Shown here: piece after piece, positions 1 to 8,894 of the stretch
How the letters are laid out: the number at the start of each line of letters is the position of its first letter
Position numbering within the stretch: position 1 is the stretch's first letter
DNA from: Desulfoferrobacter suflitae
GTDB lineage: Bacteria > Desulfobacterota > Syntrophobacteria > Syntrophobacterales > Syntrophobacteraceae
Reading direction: 5' to 3'
DNA: 64,000 bases
Assembly (NCBI RefSeq): GCF_022603395.1
Contig: NZ_JAIBKA010000010.1
Span: 142,055-206,054 of the forward strand
Made by a program: the position numbers and the translations under genes
Notes under the pieces: model-generated
What the model saw: the letters and a program-made list of their open reading frames with translations, nothing else
Databases searched by the model: none
Told to the model about the DNA's origin: nothing

Positions 1-1
1 T

Positions 2-862
2 GATTTGGCGAGAATTGATAAAAACGCCCGCAGGCGCATGGCGCAGCAATCCACCAACAGGCTGATGCAACATCTTGGCAAATGCGCCCTCACCTACGGC
101 TGCCCTGCCGCCAGAAACCTTTTTTTGGATCGCTGGGAAGCTCCACTGCCGACTTCACCCGATTGTAACGCCCGCTGCCTGGGGTGCATCAGCCGCCAGG
201 ACCACCCCGGACTGTGTGCCACCCAGGACCGTATCACCTTCGTACCAACCGCGGAAGAGATAGTGGCCATTGCCGGCCCTCATCTGCAGAATGCTCCCGG
301 GGCGCTGGTCAGCTTCGGCCAGGGTTGCGAGGGGGAGCCGCTGCTGCAGGCCAAGACACTGCAGCAGGCAATCGTTTTAATGAGGGAGACCACTCGACGC
401 GGTACCATAAACCTGAACACTAATGCCAGCCTGCCCAGGGCGGTCGAGAAGCTGCGCAGAGCCGGCCTGGACAGCATGCGGGTGAGCCTGAACAGCTGTC
501 AGCCTCAATTTTATGGAGCCTACTATCGGCCCAGGGGTTATACTTTCGACGACGTGATGCAGTCCGTCAGGATAATGAAGGCATCAGCAGGGTTCGTTTC
601 GCTCAACTATTTCGTGCTGCCGGGGTTCACCGACGATCTGGAGGAATGGAACTCGCTGCGCCGGCTCATCGACGCAACCGGCATCGACCTCATTCAGCTG
701 CGGAATTTAAACATTGATCCGGAGTGGTATCTCAGCAGTCTTGACTTCCGACCTCACGGAAAGCCAATCGGCATCAGCAGACTGATTGAAAAATTGCGAA
801 CTGAATTCCCTCGTGTCCGGCTGGGCTATTTCAACCCGCCGTTGAATTCCGCCGAGCACTGA
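2..862 (+). CDS. Radical SAM protein, 5'-truncated by the window edge
   Basis: The reading frame is open to the first base of the window, so the true start probably lies upstream; a TTG at 5 is only a nominal start. About 45-50 residues in is a CNARCLGC stretch, the CxxxCxxC motif that binds the [4Fe-4S] cluster in radical SAM enzymes. It is followed by SFGQGCEGEPLL, resembling the GGEP-type SAM-binding segment, and by NLNTNAS and SMRVSLNS strands of a TIM barrel. No C-terminal SPASM-type cysteine cluster is visible. The substrate cannot be read from the sequence. The next gene begins 14 nt downstream and may be co-transcribed. Radical SAM membership is secure; the specific reaction is unknown. 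Confidence 0.8.
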   Translation, partial: DLARIDKNARRRMAQQSTNRLMQHLGKCALTYGCPAARNLFLDRWEAPLPTSPDCNARCLGCISRQDHPGLCATQDRITFVPTAEEIVAIAGPHLQNAPGALVSFGQGCEGEPLLQAKTLQQAIVLMRETTRRGTINLNTNASLPRAVEKLRRAGLDSMRVSLNSCQPQFYGAYYRPRGYTFDDVMQSVRIMKASAGFVSLNYFVLPGFTDDLEEWNSLRRLIDATGIDLIQLRNLNIDPEWYLSSLDFRPHGKPIGISRLIEKLRTEFPRVRLGYFNPPLNSAEH

Positions 863-876
863 TTACGGTCCGGCGG

Positions 877-1362
877 GTGGCCGATCCGCCCGATGCTTAC
901 AACTCAACTCACGTCTTATGGCGTGACATCGAAGTGGAAACGATGCTGCAAAGACTTACCCCCTCGGTACAACGCCACTGGCTATGCCTTTTGTCGGGAC
1001 TGTCGTGGTCTGTTATGGGCATCATGCTCTGCACCATGGCGGCCCATTGGCTGTCGGAGATTATCTGGCCGGTGAGCCTGCTGGCATCCGTTGCCGGTCT
1101 CCTGCTCGGCACATGCATCTACCGTTTTGCTTTTGCACCCATGGCCCGAAAGAATGTCGAGCGCATCCTGCGGCTACCCAGCCGAGTGTGCCTGTTTGCA
1201 TTTCAGGCCTGGCGGAGCTATGCGCTCATTCTCGTCATGATGCTTTTGGGCTTTGTTCTGCGCCATTCGCCAATACCGCGGGTTATCTTGAGCGTCATCT
1301 ATTTGACCATCGGTACCGCACTGACCTTTGGCAGTTCGCTGTATTACGAGAAATTCTTTTAG
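877..1362 (+). CDS. Small four-helix membrane protein, unknown function
   Basis: A 161-residue protein if translation starts at the GTG at 877. An ATG at 943 (MLQRLTP) would give 139 residues and keeps all hydrophobic segments, so the start is undecided. Four strongly hydrophobic stretches are visible, roughly residues 34-55, 62-82, 108-124 and 136-155, with basic residues between them, so it is probably an integral inner-membrane protein. No family motif was recognised. The size and helix pattern recall AtpI/UPF0118-type small membrane proteins only loosely. It follows the radical SAM gene closely on the same strand. Confidence 0.6.
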   Translation: MADPPDAYNSTHVLWRDIEVETMLQRLTPSVQRHWLCLLSGLSWSVMGIMLCTMAAHWLSEIIWPVSLLASVAGLLLGTCIYRFAFAPMARKNVERILRLPSRVCLFAFQAWRSYALILVMMLLGFVLRHSPIPRVILSVIYLTIGTALTFGSSLYYEKFF

Positions 1363-1530
1363 GTTGCATCAGAAAACCAGCTGACAATAGTTGAATTTTT
1401 CACCTTTTCAAAGTAGCCTTCGTATGTTTTGTAAAAATGAGCTGAGGCGTTCGAGCCTTGGCGGCTGGACTAGCCAGACCGGGTCAATGCGGCAGCCAAC
1501 AGGAGTATCGCGGAAGGAGTCCACCGACGA

Positions 1531-2124
1531 ATGAATTCAGAACTTATTTATCAGATCTTTGCCGGTAGCTCTGCCATCGTTTTTATTTTTGCGGCCGGCT
1601 TTTATCTCGGGCATCGCAGGAGCTCTCGCAAATACCACGCACAAAGCGCCCATGATCGGGCAGAAATGCTGAGCATTGAACGAGCACTCAAACAGTTTTG
1701 GGATCATGAAAAGCAAAAGCTCGAAGAGGAAAAGCTTGAATTGCAACGCCGCATCGACTTCCTGGAGGGAAGGCTTGCGCAGTACCGCAGAAAGGCGGCC
1801 GGAATCGGCATGATGGGATTGCGCAAGAGCAAGCTCAGCGATATGTTCATATCGCTTCTGATTGAAAACGAAACCCTGGAAGAAAAACTGTTCCTGCAGA
1901 ATTTAAAGCTTAAGCAGGAAAGGGATGAATTTCTGGAAAATGAGCTCAGGCACATCAGCTACAAGAGAATTCTGCTGTCGGAGCTCATCAGCCAGGGCGA
2001 AGTACGTCGGGAAATGGAGCGGGTGATCAATGACAAGGGTCACTGGAAGCGTCTGGAAATCAAACAGCGGGAATTGAAACCCGTGTCATCGGAATCACTG
2101 GTCGAGGAAGGGGAGTCCGCCTGA
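1531..2124 (+). CDS. Membrane-anchored coiled-coil protein, unknown function
   Basis: 197 residues starting at an ATG with an AAGGAG Shine-Dalgarno 11 nt upstream. Residues 6-26 form one transmembrane helix, followed by a basic stretch (HRRSSRKY) that predicts the C-terminal part is cytoplasmic. From about residue 45 to 175 the sequence is rich in Glu, Lys and Leu with heptad spacing, indicating a long coiled coil with a short Gly/Met-rich break (GIGMMGL). The layout resembles single-pass scaffold proteins, but no known family was recognised. It converges with lptD, whose end lies 44 nt away on the other strand. Confidence 0.65.
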   Translation: MNSELIYQIFAGSSAIVFIFAAGFYLGHRRSSRKYHAQSAHDRAEMLSIERALKQFWDHEKQKLEEEKLELQRRIDFLEGRLAQYRRKAAGIGMMGLRKSKLSDMFISLLIENETLEEKLFLQNLKLKQERDEFLENELRHISYKRILLSELISQGEVRREMERVINDKGHWKRLEIKQRELKPVSSESLVEEGESA

Positions 2125-2168
2125 CATGATCACCATGGCCGTTCCAACCTCTCAATCTTTTGCCCGCG

Positions 2169-4481
2169 TCAGCGCGCGCCAAACTGCCCCAGTCCGAGCA
2201 AATCTATAGAAAAAGCCAAACGATTGTCCTCGCCTTCTCTCTGGTAAGTCAGCCCCACTCCCCAGCATCCATGCTGGTATTTAAGACCGTAGCCCTGCTT
2301 GAAAAGCTCATCTTTGTCAAATGAGTAGTCATGGTAGGTGGTCAAAAAAATACTTGACAACACCTTGACCCCCGCCTCGATGATCATCTCATCGACAACC
2401 GTATCCTTGAAAAACTGGTACCCGGCTCGCACATAGTAGCCCGTCCCGCTGTCGAGAGTAGCGTACAAATCATGCCGGTTGATGGCTCCCTCGTCGGGAG
2501 AGAACTGGGTATCGTAGGTCACAGTCAAATAGCGACCCGGGAACACGTCCAACAACAGGTTCACGGGAGAAAACCGCTTCTTTTCAAGGGCAGGACGGTC
2601 TGATCCGTCGTCTTCATCCTCATCTTCGTCACTGACCAGGAAGTCATCAAATTTGGGATTGGAAAAGTCGGAATCGGATGTGCGCGCCTCTCTGATGTTC
2701 AGCGTCTGAAAAATCTGCAGCCGTGCCAGTTCGCGATAGCTTGCGACTTGATTGCCCTGGCCGTCCGACTGAACCCCTTTGGCAATCAGAAAATTGGATA
2801 ACCCATAAGTGATTCCATGGCGTTCCTCGATATCATCGAGACGGTCGAATTGCGGCAAATCGCCCTGCTTGACGTCGGGCTGGTATTCATAGACGATTTC
2901 CGGGCGGATTCCATGCTGCATAGCAACATAATTCCATACCTTAAAGGGATAGACACGATTGAGGCGGCTGGTCATTGCCAGTTTGACGTCCGGCAGAGTC
3001 CTCTGTTGCCATGCGTCCCGTGAATCTTCTTCCCAGTCTACACGATAACTCGTGGATCGCAGTCCGACCGAGGGCTCGACATCCAGATAGTTGTTCCAAT
3101 GGAGGGGGTAGTTGACGCGTGGATACAAGTCCAAGCGGTAACCCTTGTCCCCTTCCCGGCGCCAGTAATTGACCCCTGAGGTCTCGAGGCTGTAGTAGAG
3201 AGGCAACCCGTCAATCCAGTCCGGGATGACATTGAAGGATAATTCGGGAAGCCTCTGCAGAGTGAACTGATCGATGGAACGATCCAGCTGATCCCAATAA
3301 ATCGCGTCCATGAAGAGCAGTGTGGAATCGCCACGGCGGTTGAGATAAAGGGTGTTCTCCCGTGCCTGGATGGTTTCATCGTTGAGGATTCCACGGCCGG
3401 TGGACTTGCGGAATAAATCATCGGTGAAATCGTAGGAGGTTGAACCATTCTTAAATTCTTTCAGGTAATTCTTGTCACTGGCAATATCGAGGTCCAGCTT
3501 GCCCTCGATTCCGTAAGGCAATTCGATGGAATGGCGGGCGCGGATCCAGTACCGGTCACTCTTGATGAAGGGGTAGTTGAGGTCGGCCAAATGATCCTTG
3601 CTCGCCTGATCGCGCAAATAGTTGCCGAACCAGATCCCCTCACCCCAGATCGGATGGTCGATGCGATACTCGAGACCGCTCATCCATCCGCGCTCCTGCA
3701 TGTAACGACCATAAAAAGTCATGTCCATATCCTGGCGCATTGCCCAGTAGTAGGGAAGCTCAAACTGCAGGCCGTTGAGGCTTGATGAACCTGCCCAGGG
3801 AAGCAGAAAGCCTGACTGCCTGTCTTTGTCCACCGGCAGGGCGACCAGCGGCGCATACAGGAGCGGGATGCTGCGGGCATAAAACGACGTGTGCTTCGCC
3901 CAGGCAAACCCGTCGGTATTCACTGTCATCTCTTTGTATCTGACTTTCCAATCGGGATTTTGCGGATCGCAGGTGGTGATGAATCCATCTTTGAGCTCGT
4001 AGTCGGTCGGACCGGTCTTGGCTATGTGCTTGCCCTGCACATAAAAATGATTTCCCGCGAAATAGAGCAGACCGCCATCCACGTTGCCGGTCTCTTTTTC
4101 CAGGTCCCATATGACATGTTCTCCCTTGAGCCAGTCGCCGCCATATTTCAGGAACACACTGCCCTTTAAATCGGCCGTGTGATGTTGGGCATCCAGACGC
4201 GCCCAATCGGCCTCGATGGATCGGTCTCCGGAACTGATCTGAACATCTCCCTGGGCTTCATAGACATGATTCTTCTTGTCATAGCTGACCTGCTGCGCAC
4301 TGATCTGCCACGTGCCCTTGGTTTCACTGACAAAGGATTGCTGATTCAAGCCGTTGCTCATCAAACTCCGGCTGAGCGCTTCGTCCGCCGCAAGAATCGT
4401 CACACACAAGGACAACGCCCACAGGGTGAGGGCAAACGCGGCAGCTGCCCTGGGATGCACCGAAAATCTCTTTGGAAACAT
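2169..4481 (-). CDS. lptD: LPS-assembly protein LptD
   Basis: 770 residues, the usual LptD size. The signal peptide covers about residues 1-32 (hydrophobic AAAAFALTLWALSLCVTIL, then an Ala-rich cleavage region). Residues about 55-150 carry the OstA/LptA-like beta-jellyroll repeats (VSYDKKNHVYEAQGDV, ARLDAQHHTADLKGSVFLKY), and the rest is a long beta-barrel rich in alternating aromatic strands ending GLGQFGAR. LptD inserts LPS into the outer leaflet of the outer membrane with LptE. Mature cysteines are seen at about 171 (ITTCDP) and 739 (HGCWGVG), placed so they could link jellyroll and barrel as known for other LptD proteins. An acidic insert (SDEDEDEDDGSD) lies near residue 615. folC lies 18 nt upstream on the same strand, suggesting co-transcription. 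Confidence 0.92.
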   Translation of the reverse strand: MFPKRFSVHPRAAAAFALTLWALSLCVTILAADEALSRSLMSNGLNQQSFVSETKGTWQISAQQVSYDKKNHVYEAQGDVQISSGDRSIEADWARLDAQHHTADLKGSVFLKYGGDWLKGEHVIWDLEKETGNVDGGLLYFAGNHFYVQGKHIAKTGPTDYELKDGFITTCDPQNPDWKVRYKEMTVNTDGFAWAKHTSFYARSIPLLYAPLVALPVDKDRQSGFLLPWAGSSSLNGLQFELPYYWAMRQDMDMTFYGRYMQERGWMSGLEYRIDHPIWGEGIWFGNYLRDQASKDHLADLNYPFIKSDRYWIRARHSIELPYGIEGKLDLDIASDKNYLKEFKNGSTSYDFTDDLFRKSTGRGILNDETIQARENTLYLNRRGDSTLLFMDAIYWDQLDRSIDQFTLQRLPELSFNVIPDWIDGLPLYYSLETSGVNYWRREGDKGYRLDLYPRVNYPLHWNNYLDVEPSVGLRSTSYRVDWEEDSRDAWQQRTLPDVKLAMTSRLNRVYPFKVWNYVAMQHGIRPEIVYEYQPDVKQGDLPQFDRLDDIEERHGITYGLSNFLIAKGVQSDGQGNQVASYRELARLQIFQTLNIREARTSDSDFSNPKFDDFLVSDEDEDEDDGSDRPALEKKRFSPVNLLLDVFPGRYLTVTYDTQFSPDEGAINRHDLYATLDSGTGYYVRAGYQFFKDTVVDEMIIEAGVKVLSSIFLTTYHDYSFDKDELFKQGYGLKYQHGCWGVGLTYQREGEDNRLAFSIDLLGLGQFGAR

Positions 4482-4499
4482 GGTATCGTAAGCCCGTTT

Positions 4500-5843
4500 T
4501 CAGCCCGTAAGGTCCGCCTGTGCGGAATCAAGAGCCCGCTCACCAAACAATTCTTTCACTTCTCCCGCAAAATAGAGGGACCCCGTTATGCAAATCAAAT
4601 CGCCTGCTTCCGCCTGAAGCTTGGCCTGTTCTATGGCAGAGGCAGCATCCGGGATAACGTACTGCTTTTGAATATAGGGTCGTGCCAGCCGTTTCAGCAT
4701 CTCTGCCTTGGCGGCACGGACATACCTTGGCTGGGTGAAGATCACCGACTCGGCCATCGGCAGCAGCCTCCGGAAAATGCCTCGTATATCCTTGTCTTCC
4801 ATAATGCCCAACACGAGATGCAGCTTATTATAGGAGAAGGATTTTTTTAAAGCTTCCCGCAGCGATTCCGCACCCTGAGGGTTATGGGCACCATCCAAAA
4901 CGATGAGCGGGTTCTCCTGGAGAATTTCCAGCCGTGCCGGCCACAAAACTGCGCTCAGCCCAGCTTGAATTGCCTGCGGGTTGAGCGACAAACGCTTTTG
5001 CATTTCCAGAACTTCAAGTGCGCCGAGAGCAACAGCGGCATTATTCACCTGATGCATGCCTTTGAGGTTGAGCCTTAAAGACGGCAGCTGAAGCCGTAAA
5101 CCCCGGTACTGGAACGAACCGTTGGGATTGCGCCGCACTCTGAAATCGGTCTTCAACGAATACAACGGCGCTTTGTGCCGAAAGCATGTGGCCTTGAGTA
5201 TGCCCGTAACCGACGGTTGGCCGGCACCTGTAACGACCGGCACTCCCGGCTTGATGATGCCGGCCTTTTCCCGGGCTATGGCACTCAGGGTGTTTCCCAA
5301 ATATTCTTGATGATCCATGGCGATGTTTGTGACGATGCTCACCCTGGGCGAGATGACATTGGTGGCATCGAGCCGTCCGCCCATCCCCACCTCGATGACC
5401 GCCCAGTCAACCTGCTCCTCGGCAAAGTACAAAAAACCCATGGCCGTCACCATTTCAAAGAAGGTGGGCGGCTCACGACCATTCAACACCTTCTGAATCC
5501 TGCCGAATACGTCTAAAATGCGCTGGACCGGGGCTTCCGCATCATTGATTCGAAACCGTTCGGTGAACCGCACCAGATGCGGCGACGTGTAAAGACCGAC
5601 CCTGAAACCGTGCTCCCTCAATATGCTCGACAGCATGGCTGCAGTGGACCCTTTACCATTGGTTCCGGCAATATGAATGCAGCGCAATTGTTCATGCGGA
5701 TTGCCCACTCGGCTCAGCATATTTCCGGTACTGTTCAAACCAAATTTAATGCCGTGTTTCTGCAATCCATACAGATAGTTGAGGGACTCTTGATAGCTGA
5801 GCAAGTAATGTATACTCCGTCCATTCCTGTCGTTGGCGTCCAT
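4500..5843 (-). CDS. folC: Bifunctional folylpolyglutamate synthase / dihydrofolate synthase
   Basis: FolC ligates glutamate to dihydropteroate and extends the glutamate tail of folates, in the cytoplasm. The Mur-ligase-type P-loop GTNGKGST is at about residue 60, followed by the ligase motifs NIAMDHQEYLG and EKAGIIKPGVPVV and the C-terminal VLDGAHNPQGAESL that binds substrate. 447 residues from the ATG at 5843 is normal; a TTG at 5867 would add 8 residues but is less likely. No strong Shine-Dalgarno is visible. A plausible promoter lies about 60 nt upstream. lptD follows directly downstream on the same strand. Confidence 0.92.
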   Translation of the reverse strand: MDANDRNGRSIHYLLSYQESLNYLYGLQKHGIKFGLNSTGNMLSRVGNPHEQLRCIHIAGTNGKGSTAAMLSSILREHGFRVGLYTSPHLVRFTERFRINDAEAPVQRILDVFGRIQKVLNGREPPTFFEMVTAMGFLYFAEEQVDWAVIEVGMGGRLDATNVISPRVSIVTNIAMDHQEYLGNTLSAIAREKAGIIKPGVPVVTGAGQPSVTGILKATCFRHKAPLYSLKTDFRVRRNPNGSFQYRGLRLQLPSLRLNLKGMHQVNNAAVALGALEVLEMQKRLSLNPQAIQAGLSAVLWPARLEILQENPLIVLDGAHNPQGAESLREALKKSFSYNKLHLVLGIMEDKDIRGIFRRLLPMAESVIFTQPRYVRAAKAEMLKRLARPYIQKQYVIPDAASAIEQAKLQAEAGDLICITGSLYFAGEVKELFGERALDSAQADLTG

Positions 5844-5900
5844 GCAGAGGTCGGGGCACGGCGGCAAATGGCGCTGCCGGGAGTTCGTCCCCGAGGCTCT

Positions 5901-5930
5901 ATACTATTACCACACTTTGTTTTTGTGCAA
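5901..5930 (-). promoter_or_regulatory. Candidate sigma70 promoter for folC-lptD
   Basis: On the minus strand, TTGCAC (5930-5925) is followed after 18 nt by TAGTAT (5906-5901), a fair match to -35 and -10 boxes, about 60 nt upstream of the folC ATG. It is in the right place for the folC-lptD unit, but it is a by-eye call on an AT-rich stretch. Confidence 0.4.
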
Positions 5931-6058
5931 AATGAGGAAAATCAGCCCGGCAGGTAACAAGCACCGGGAAAGCGCCGGCTCTTGCCGACAAACAATAAGG
6001 ATTGCGGGAAAGTACGCAGAACCTGTGCGCATATCAGAGGAGATTAAAGGCGCCGCGC

Positions 6059-7357
6059 TCAGCGCAAGTCCTCCAGCGAGGAACCGGTAAAGGCTTCCAT
6101 GGAGCGCCTTTCCTTGAGGCGAATTGTCACGGGAAGCCCCAACTCCTGAGTCAATTCGGCCGTTAAATTGTGGATGATTCTTTCCACTTCTTTTATTTCG
6201 TCCGAAAACAAATGGTCGTCCAGGCCCAGCCATACCTCGATAAAATCTCGACATTCCTGCCGTTTTATAAGGATGCGGACAGATTCGGGGAGATATCCCA
6301 GGGAGCGTTCGAGCAACAGCATGATCTGCTGATGATGGACCTTTACCCCGCGCACGACCACCAGTTCATCAGTACGTCCCGGGGACCACACGATCCGTCT
6401 GAGAGTTCTGCCGCACGGGCAGGGATCGGCCATAAGGCGCACCCGGTCGCCCGTCCGAAATCTGATGAGGGGAAACGCGCGCGTCGTCAATGTCGTGAGA
6501 ACCAGCTCCCCTTCCCCACTTTCGATTACGCTTTCGCCCGATGTGGGATCGACCACCTCGGGGAAAAAGTGATCTTCATTGATGTGCAGTCCACACCGGT
6601 GTTCGCATTCAAATGCGATGGCCGGTCCGGGAATTTCACTCAATCCGTAATGCGCCCATGTCTCCACATGAAGCTGTTCTTCCAGGCGATTGCGCACGTC
6701 CGCCGCGGGCGCTTCCCCCACAAGAATGAGAGTGCGCAGTGCCAGGGCATTGGGATTGAGATTGAGATGAAACAACAGGTTCATCAGCTGGCAGGCGGCT
6801 GAAGCACTGGCGATGAGCACCGAAGTCTTGTAATCATGCATGACCATCAGATTTTTTTCCGGTGGCAGCACAGTCAATGGAATCACGCTCGCTTCTATGG
6901 CCTCGGCACCGTCCTTATAGTCGCGTCCCCAATTGGCCAGGCCGGGATCGAGTACAATCTGCAGGATATCCGAACTGGTCACTCCGGCAGCCGTAAAGGC
7001 CCTGGCCACCATCTCCTGCCAAACTTGCAGATCATGCCTGGTGTAGCCGCTCACCATCGGCTTCAAAGTCGTTCCGGGAGCGGTATGGATCCGAACTACA
7101 TCACGCAACGGCACGGCAAACAGTCCGTACGGGTAATTGGCGCTCAGGAACTCTCGTTCAGTGAACGGAATGCGGCGCAAATCAGTTAATGTTTCAATGT
7201 GCGACGGATCCACTCGGTTTGATTCAAACTGATTGCGATACAGGGGAACATTCTTGAAAGCGCGATTGAGAGTACTCTGCAGACGTTCCAATTGCTGTTG
7301 GGCGCGCTCTTCCAAATCAAGGCATTCCTCCGTCTTGTTCCGTATGGGCATGGTCAC
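6059..7357 (-). CDS. Degenerate phenylacetate-CoA ligase paralogue
   Basis: 432 residues, colinear along its full length with the PaaK at 12786-14087 and so a member of the adenylate-forming arylacetate-CoA ligase family. Core features are kept: the N-terminal FKNVPLYRNQF region, YGLSEIPGP, RFRTGDRVRL, a Cys pair (CPCGRT) and GRTDELVVVRG. The phosphate-binding loop reads TAPGTTLKPMVSGY at about residues 92-105, where the intact paralogue has [14 protein letters not shown]. The C-terminal SEGKAQRV segment, with the lysine needed for adenylation, is replaced by a tail lacking that lysine. It may be inactive as a ligase, perform a partial reaction, or act as a sensor or accessory subunit. The start overlaps the livF stop by 4 nt (ATGA), so it is the last gene of the liv operon. 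Confidence 0.85.
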   Translation of the reverse strand: MTMPIRNKTEECLDLEERAQQQLERLQSTLNRAFKNVPLYRNQFESNRVDPSHIETLTDLRRIPFTEREFLSANYPYGLFAVPLRDVVRIHTAPGTTLKPMVSGYTRHDLQVWQEMVARAFTAAGVTSSDILQIVLDPGLANWGRDYKDGAEAIEASVIPLTVLPPEKNLMVMHDYKTSVLIASASAACQLMNLLFHLNLNPNALALRTLILVGEAPAADVRNRLEEQLHVETWAHYGLSEIPGPAIAFECEHRCGLHINEDHFFPEVVDPTSGESVIESGEGELVLTTLTTRAFPLIRFRTGDRVRLMADPCPCGRTLRRIVWSPGRTDELVVVRGVKVHHQQIMLLLERSLGYLPESVRILIKRQECRDFIEVWLGLDDHLFSDEIKEVERIIHNLTAELTQELGLPVTIRLKERRSMEAFTGSSLEDLR

Positions 7358-8106
7358 TCCCTCCCGTCGTAAAATTCCCGGTAATCCTTACCCAGATAAG
7401 CCCGCTTGACTTCCTGATCGGCCAACAGATCGGATGACAGCCCCTCGAGGACTATCTGACCATTTTCCAAAACATAGCCCCGGTCGGCAATTTGTAAGGC
7501 GGCACGGGCATTCTGTTCAACCAGCAGCACCGTCATGCCCCGTTCTTTCAGTTTGAGCAGCACGTCCAGAATGAGGCGCACCAGGAAAGGAGCCAGCCCC
7601 ATGGAAGGTTCATCGAGCAACAGCAGGCGGGGCCGCGCCATAAGCGCTCTCCCCATGGCGAGCATTTGCTGTTCACCGCCCGACAGCGTTCCAGCCGCCT
7701 GCCTGGATCGTTCCCGAAGAACCGGAAACAACTCCAGGACTTCCTCGAGATCCTTGCCGACATTCTCATGATCGCGTTGTCTATACCTCAAGTAAGCGCC
7801 CAATTTAAGGTTGTCGAGAACGCTCATGGGCGGGAAAAGCAATCTGCCTTCAGGAACCAGGGAAATGCCTTTTTTTACAATCTCAGGGGGCTTCAGCCCG
7901 TGCAGCGAATTCTTCTCAAATTCGATTTCCCCCTCCCAGCTGGGCAACAGCCCGCAAATGGTCTGCAGCAGGGTGCTCTTACCCGCTCCATTAGCCCCGA
8001 TAAGGGCGATCAGTTCCTGCTCTCGAACGGACAGGCTCACACCGCTGATGGCACGGATTCTCCCGTAATAGCACTTGAGATTGCGAATACGCAGCATGCC
8101 GTTCAC
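7354..8106 (-). CDS. livF: Branched-chain amino acid ABC transporter, ATPase LivF
   Basis: 250 residues with Walker A GANGAGKST at about 37-45, signature LSGGEQQMLAMGRAL and Walker B LLLLDEPSMGLAP. LivF is one of two ATPases powering the Liv (HAAT) importer at the inner membrane. It overlaps livG upstream and the second paaK-like gene downstream by 4 nt each, which indicates translational coupling in one operon. Substrate range cannot be read from the ATPase; relatives import branched-chain and aromatic amino acids, amides or aromatic acids. Confidence 0.92.
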   Translation of the reverse strand: MNGMLRIRNLKCYYGRIRAISGVSLSVREQELIALIGANGAGKSTLLQTICGLLPSWEGEIEFEKNSLHGLKPPEIVKKGISLVPEGRLLFPPMSVLDNLKLGAYLRYRQRDHENVGKDLEEVLELFPVLRERSRQAAGTLSGGEQQMLAMGRALMARPRLLLLDEPSMGLAPFLVRLILDVLLKLKERGMTVLLVEQNARAALQIADRGYVLENGQIVLEGLSSDLLADQEVKRAYLGKDYREFYDGRE

Positions 8107-8894
8107 TCTCGACCAAGGTAGGCATCGATGACGGCATCGTCGGCCTGAATTTCTCTCGGCGTCCCTTCTGCCAGCTTTTTGCCCTGGTTTAGGACCAAGA
8201 TCTTGTCCGAAATACCCATGGTCAGGCTCATGTCGTGCTCCACCAAAAGAAGCGTAACCCCTCTTGCCCGGATCTGCTGCAGGAGTGCTGCAAGCTGCTC
8301 CGTTTCCACTGCATTGAGTCCCGAAGCAGGCTCATCCAGCAGCAGCAGGTGGGGCTCAGCCGCCAAAGCGCGGGCAATTTCGAGGAACCGCTGCCAGCCG
8401 AACGGCAGATCCGCACTCCGATGCCCGCCCACATCTTCAAGCCCTACAAACTTCAGCAGCTCGACGGCTTTCTGTTGAGCATGCTGCTCCTCCCGCTTCA
8501 CCCATGGCCAGCGGCAGATGGCACCCCAGAAGCCACATCGAGTTCTGACGTGCTGCCCCACCAGCACATTCTCGAGCACCGTCATGCTGTCAAACAGTTC
8601 AACGTTTTGAAAGGTTCGGGCAATGCCCCGCCGGACCAGCTGGTGCACACTCCTGCCCCGTATCGGCTGCTGTTCATAAAAGACGCCGCCCTCTTCCGGC
8701 GTATAGATGCCGGTGATTACGTTAAACAAAGTGGTCTTGCCTGCCCCGTTGGGCCCGATCACGGCATAAATATGACCGGCCGCCACCTCAAAGGAAACGT
8801 TGTATAAAGCCTGGATGCCGCCAAAGGATTTGGAAACGGCTTCAACCTTGAGGAGAGGTTGAAGGACGCGAGTATCTGCTTCTAGCCCGTTCAT
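8103..8894 (-). CDS. livG: Branched-chain amino acid ABC transporter, ATPase LivG
   Basis: 263 residues. Walker A GPNGAGKTT lies at about residues 48-56 and Walker B LLLLDEPASGLN follows. The signature region reads LPFGWQRFLEIARALA, where LivG proteins commonly have a Gln in place of the Trp, a mild deviation. The ATG at 8894 lies inside the end of livM (53-nt overlap) with GAGGAA about 12 nt upstream. It pairs with LivF to drive import through LivHM. The C-terminal AEGTPREIQADDAVIDAYLGRE is typical of LivG. Confidence 0.92.
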   Translation of the reverse strand: MNGLEADTRVLQPLLKVEAVSKSFGGIQALYNVSFEVAAGHIYAVIGPNGAGKTTLFNVITGIYTPEEGGVFYEQQPIRGRSVHQLVRRGIARTFQNVELFDSMTVLENVLVGQHVRTRCGFWGAICRWPWVKREEQHAQQKAVELLKFVGLEDVGGHRSADLPFGWQRFLEIARALAAEPHLLLLDEPASGLNAVETEQLAALLQQIRARGVTLLLVEHDMSLTMGISDKILVLNQGKKLAEGTPREIQADDAVIDAYLGRE

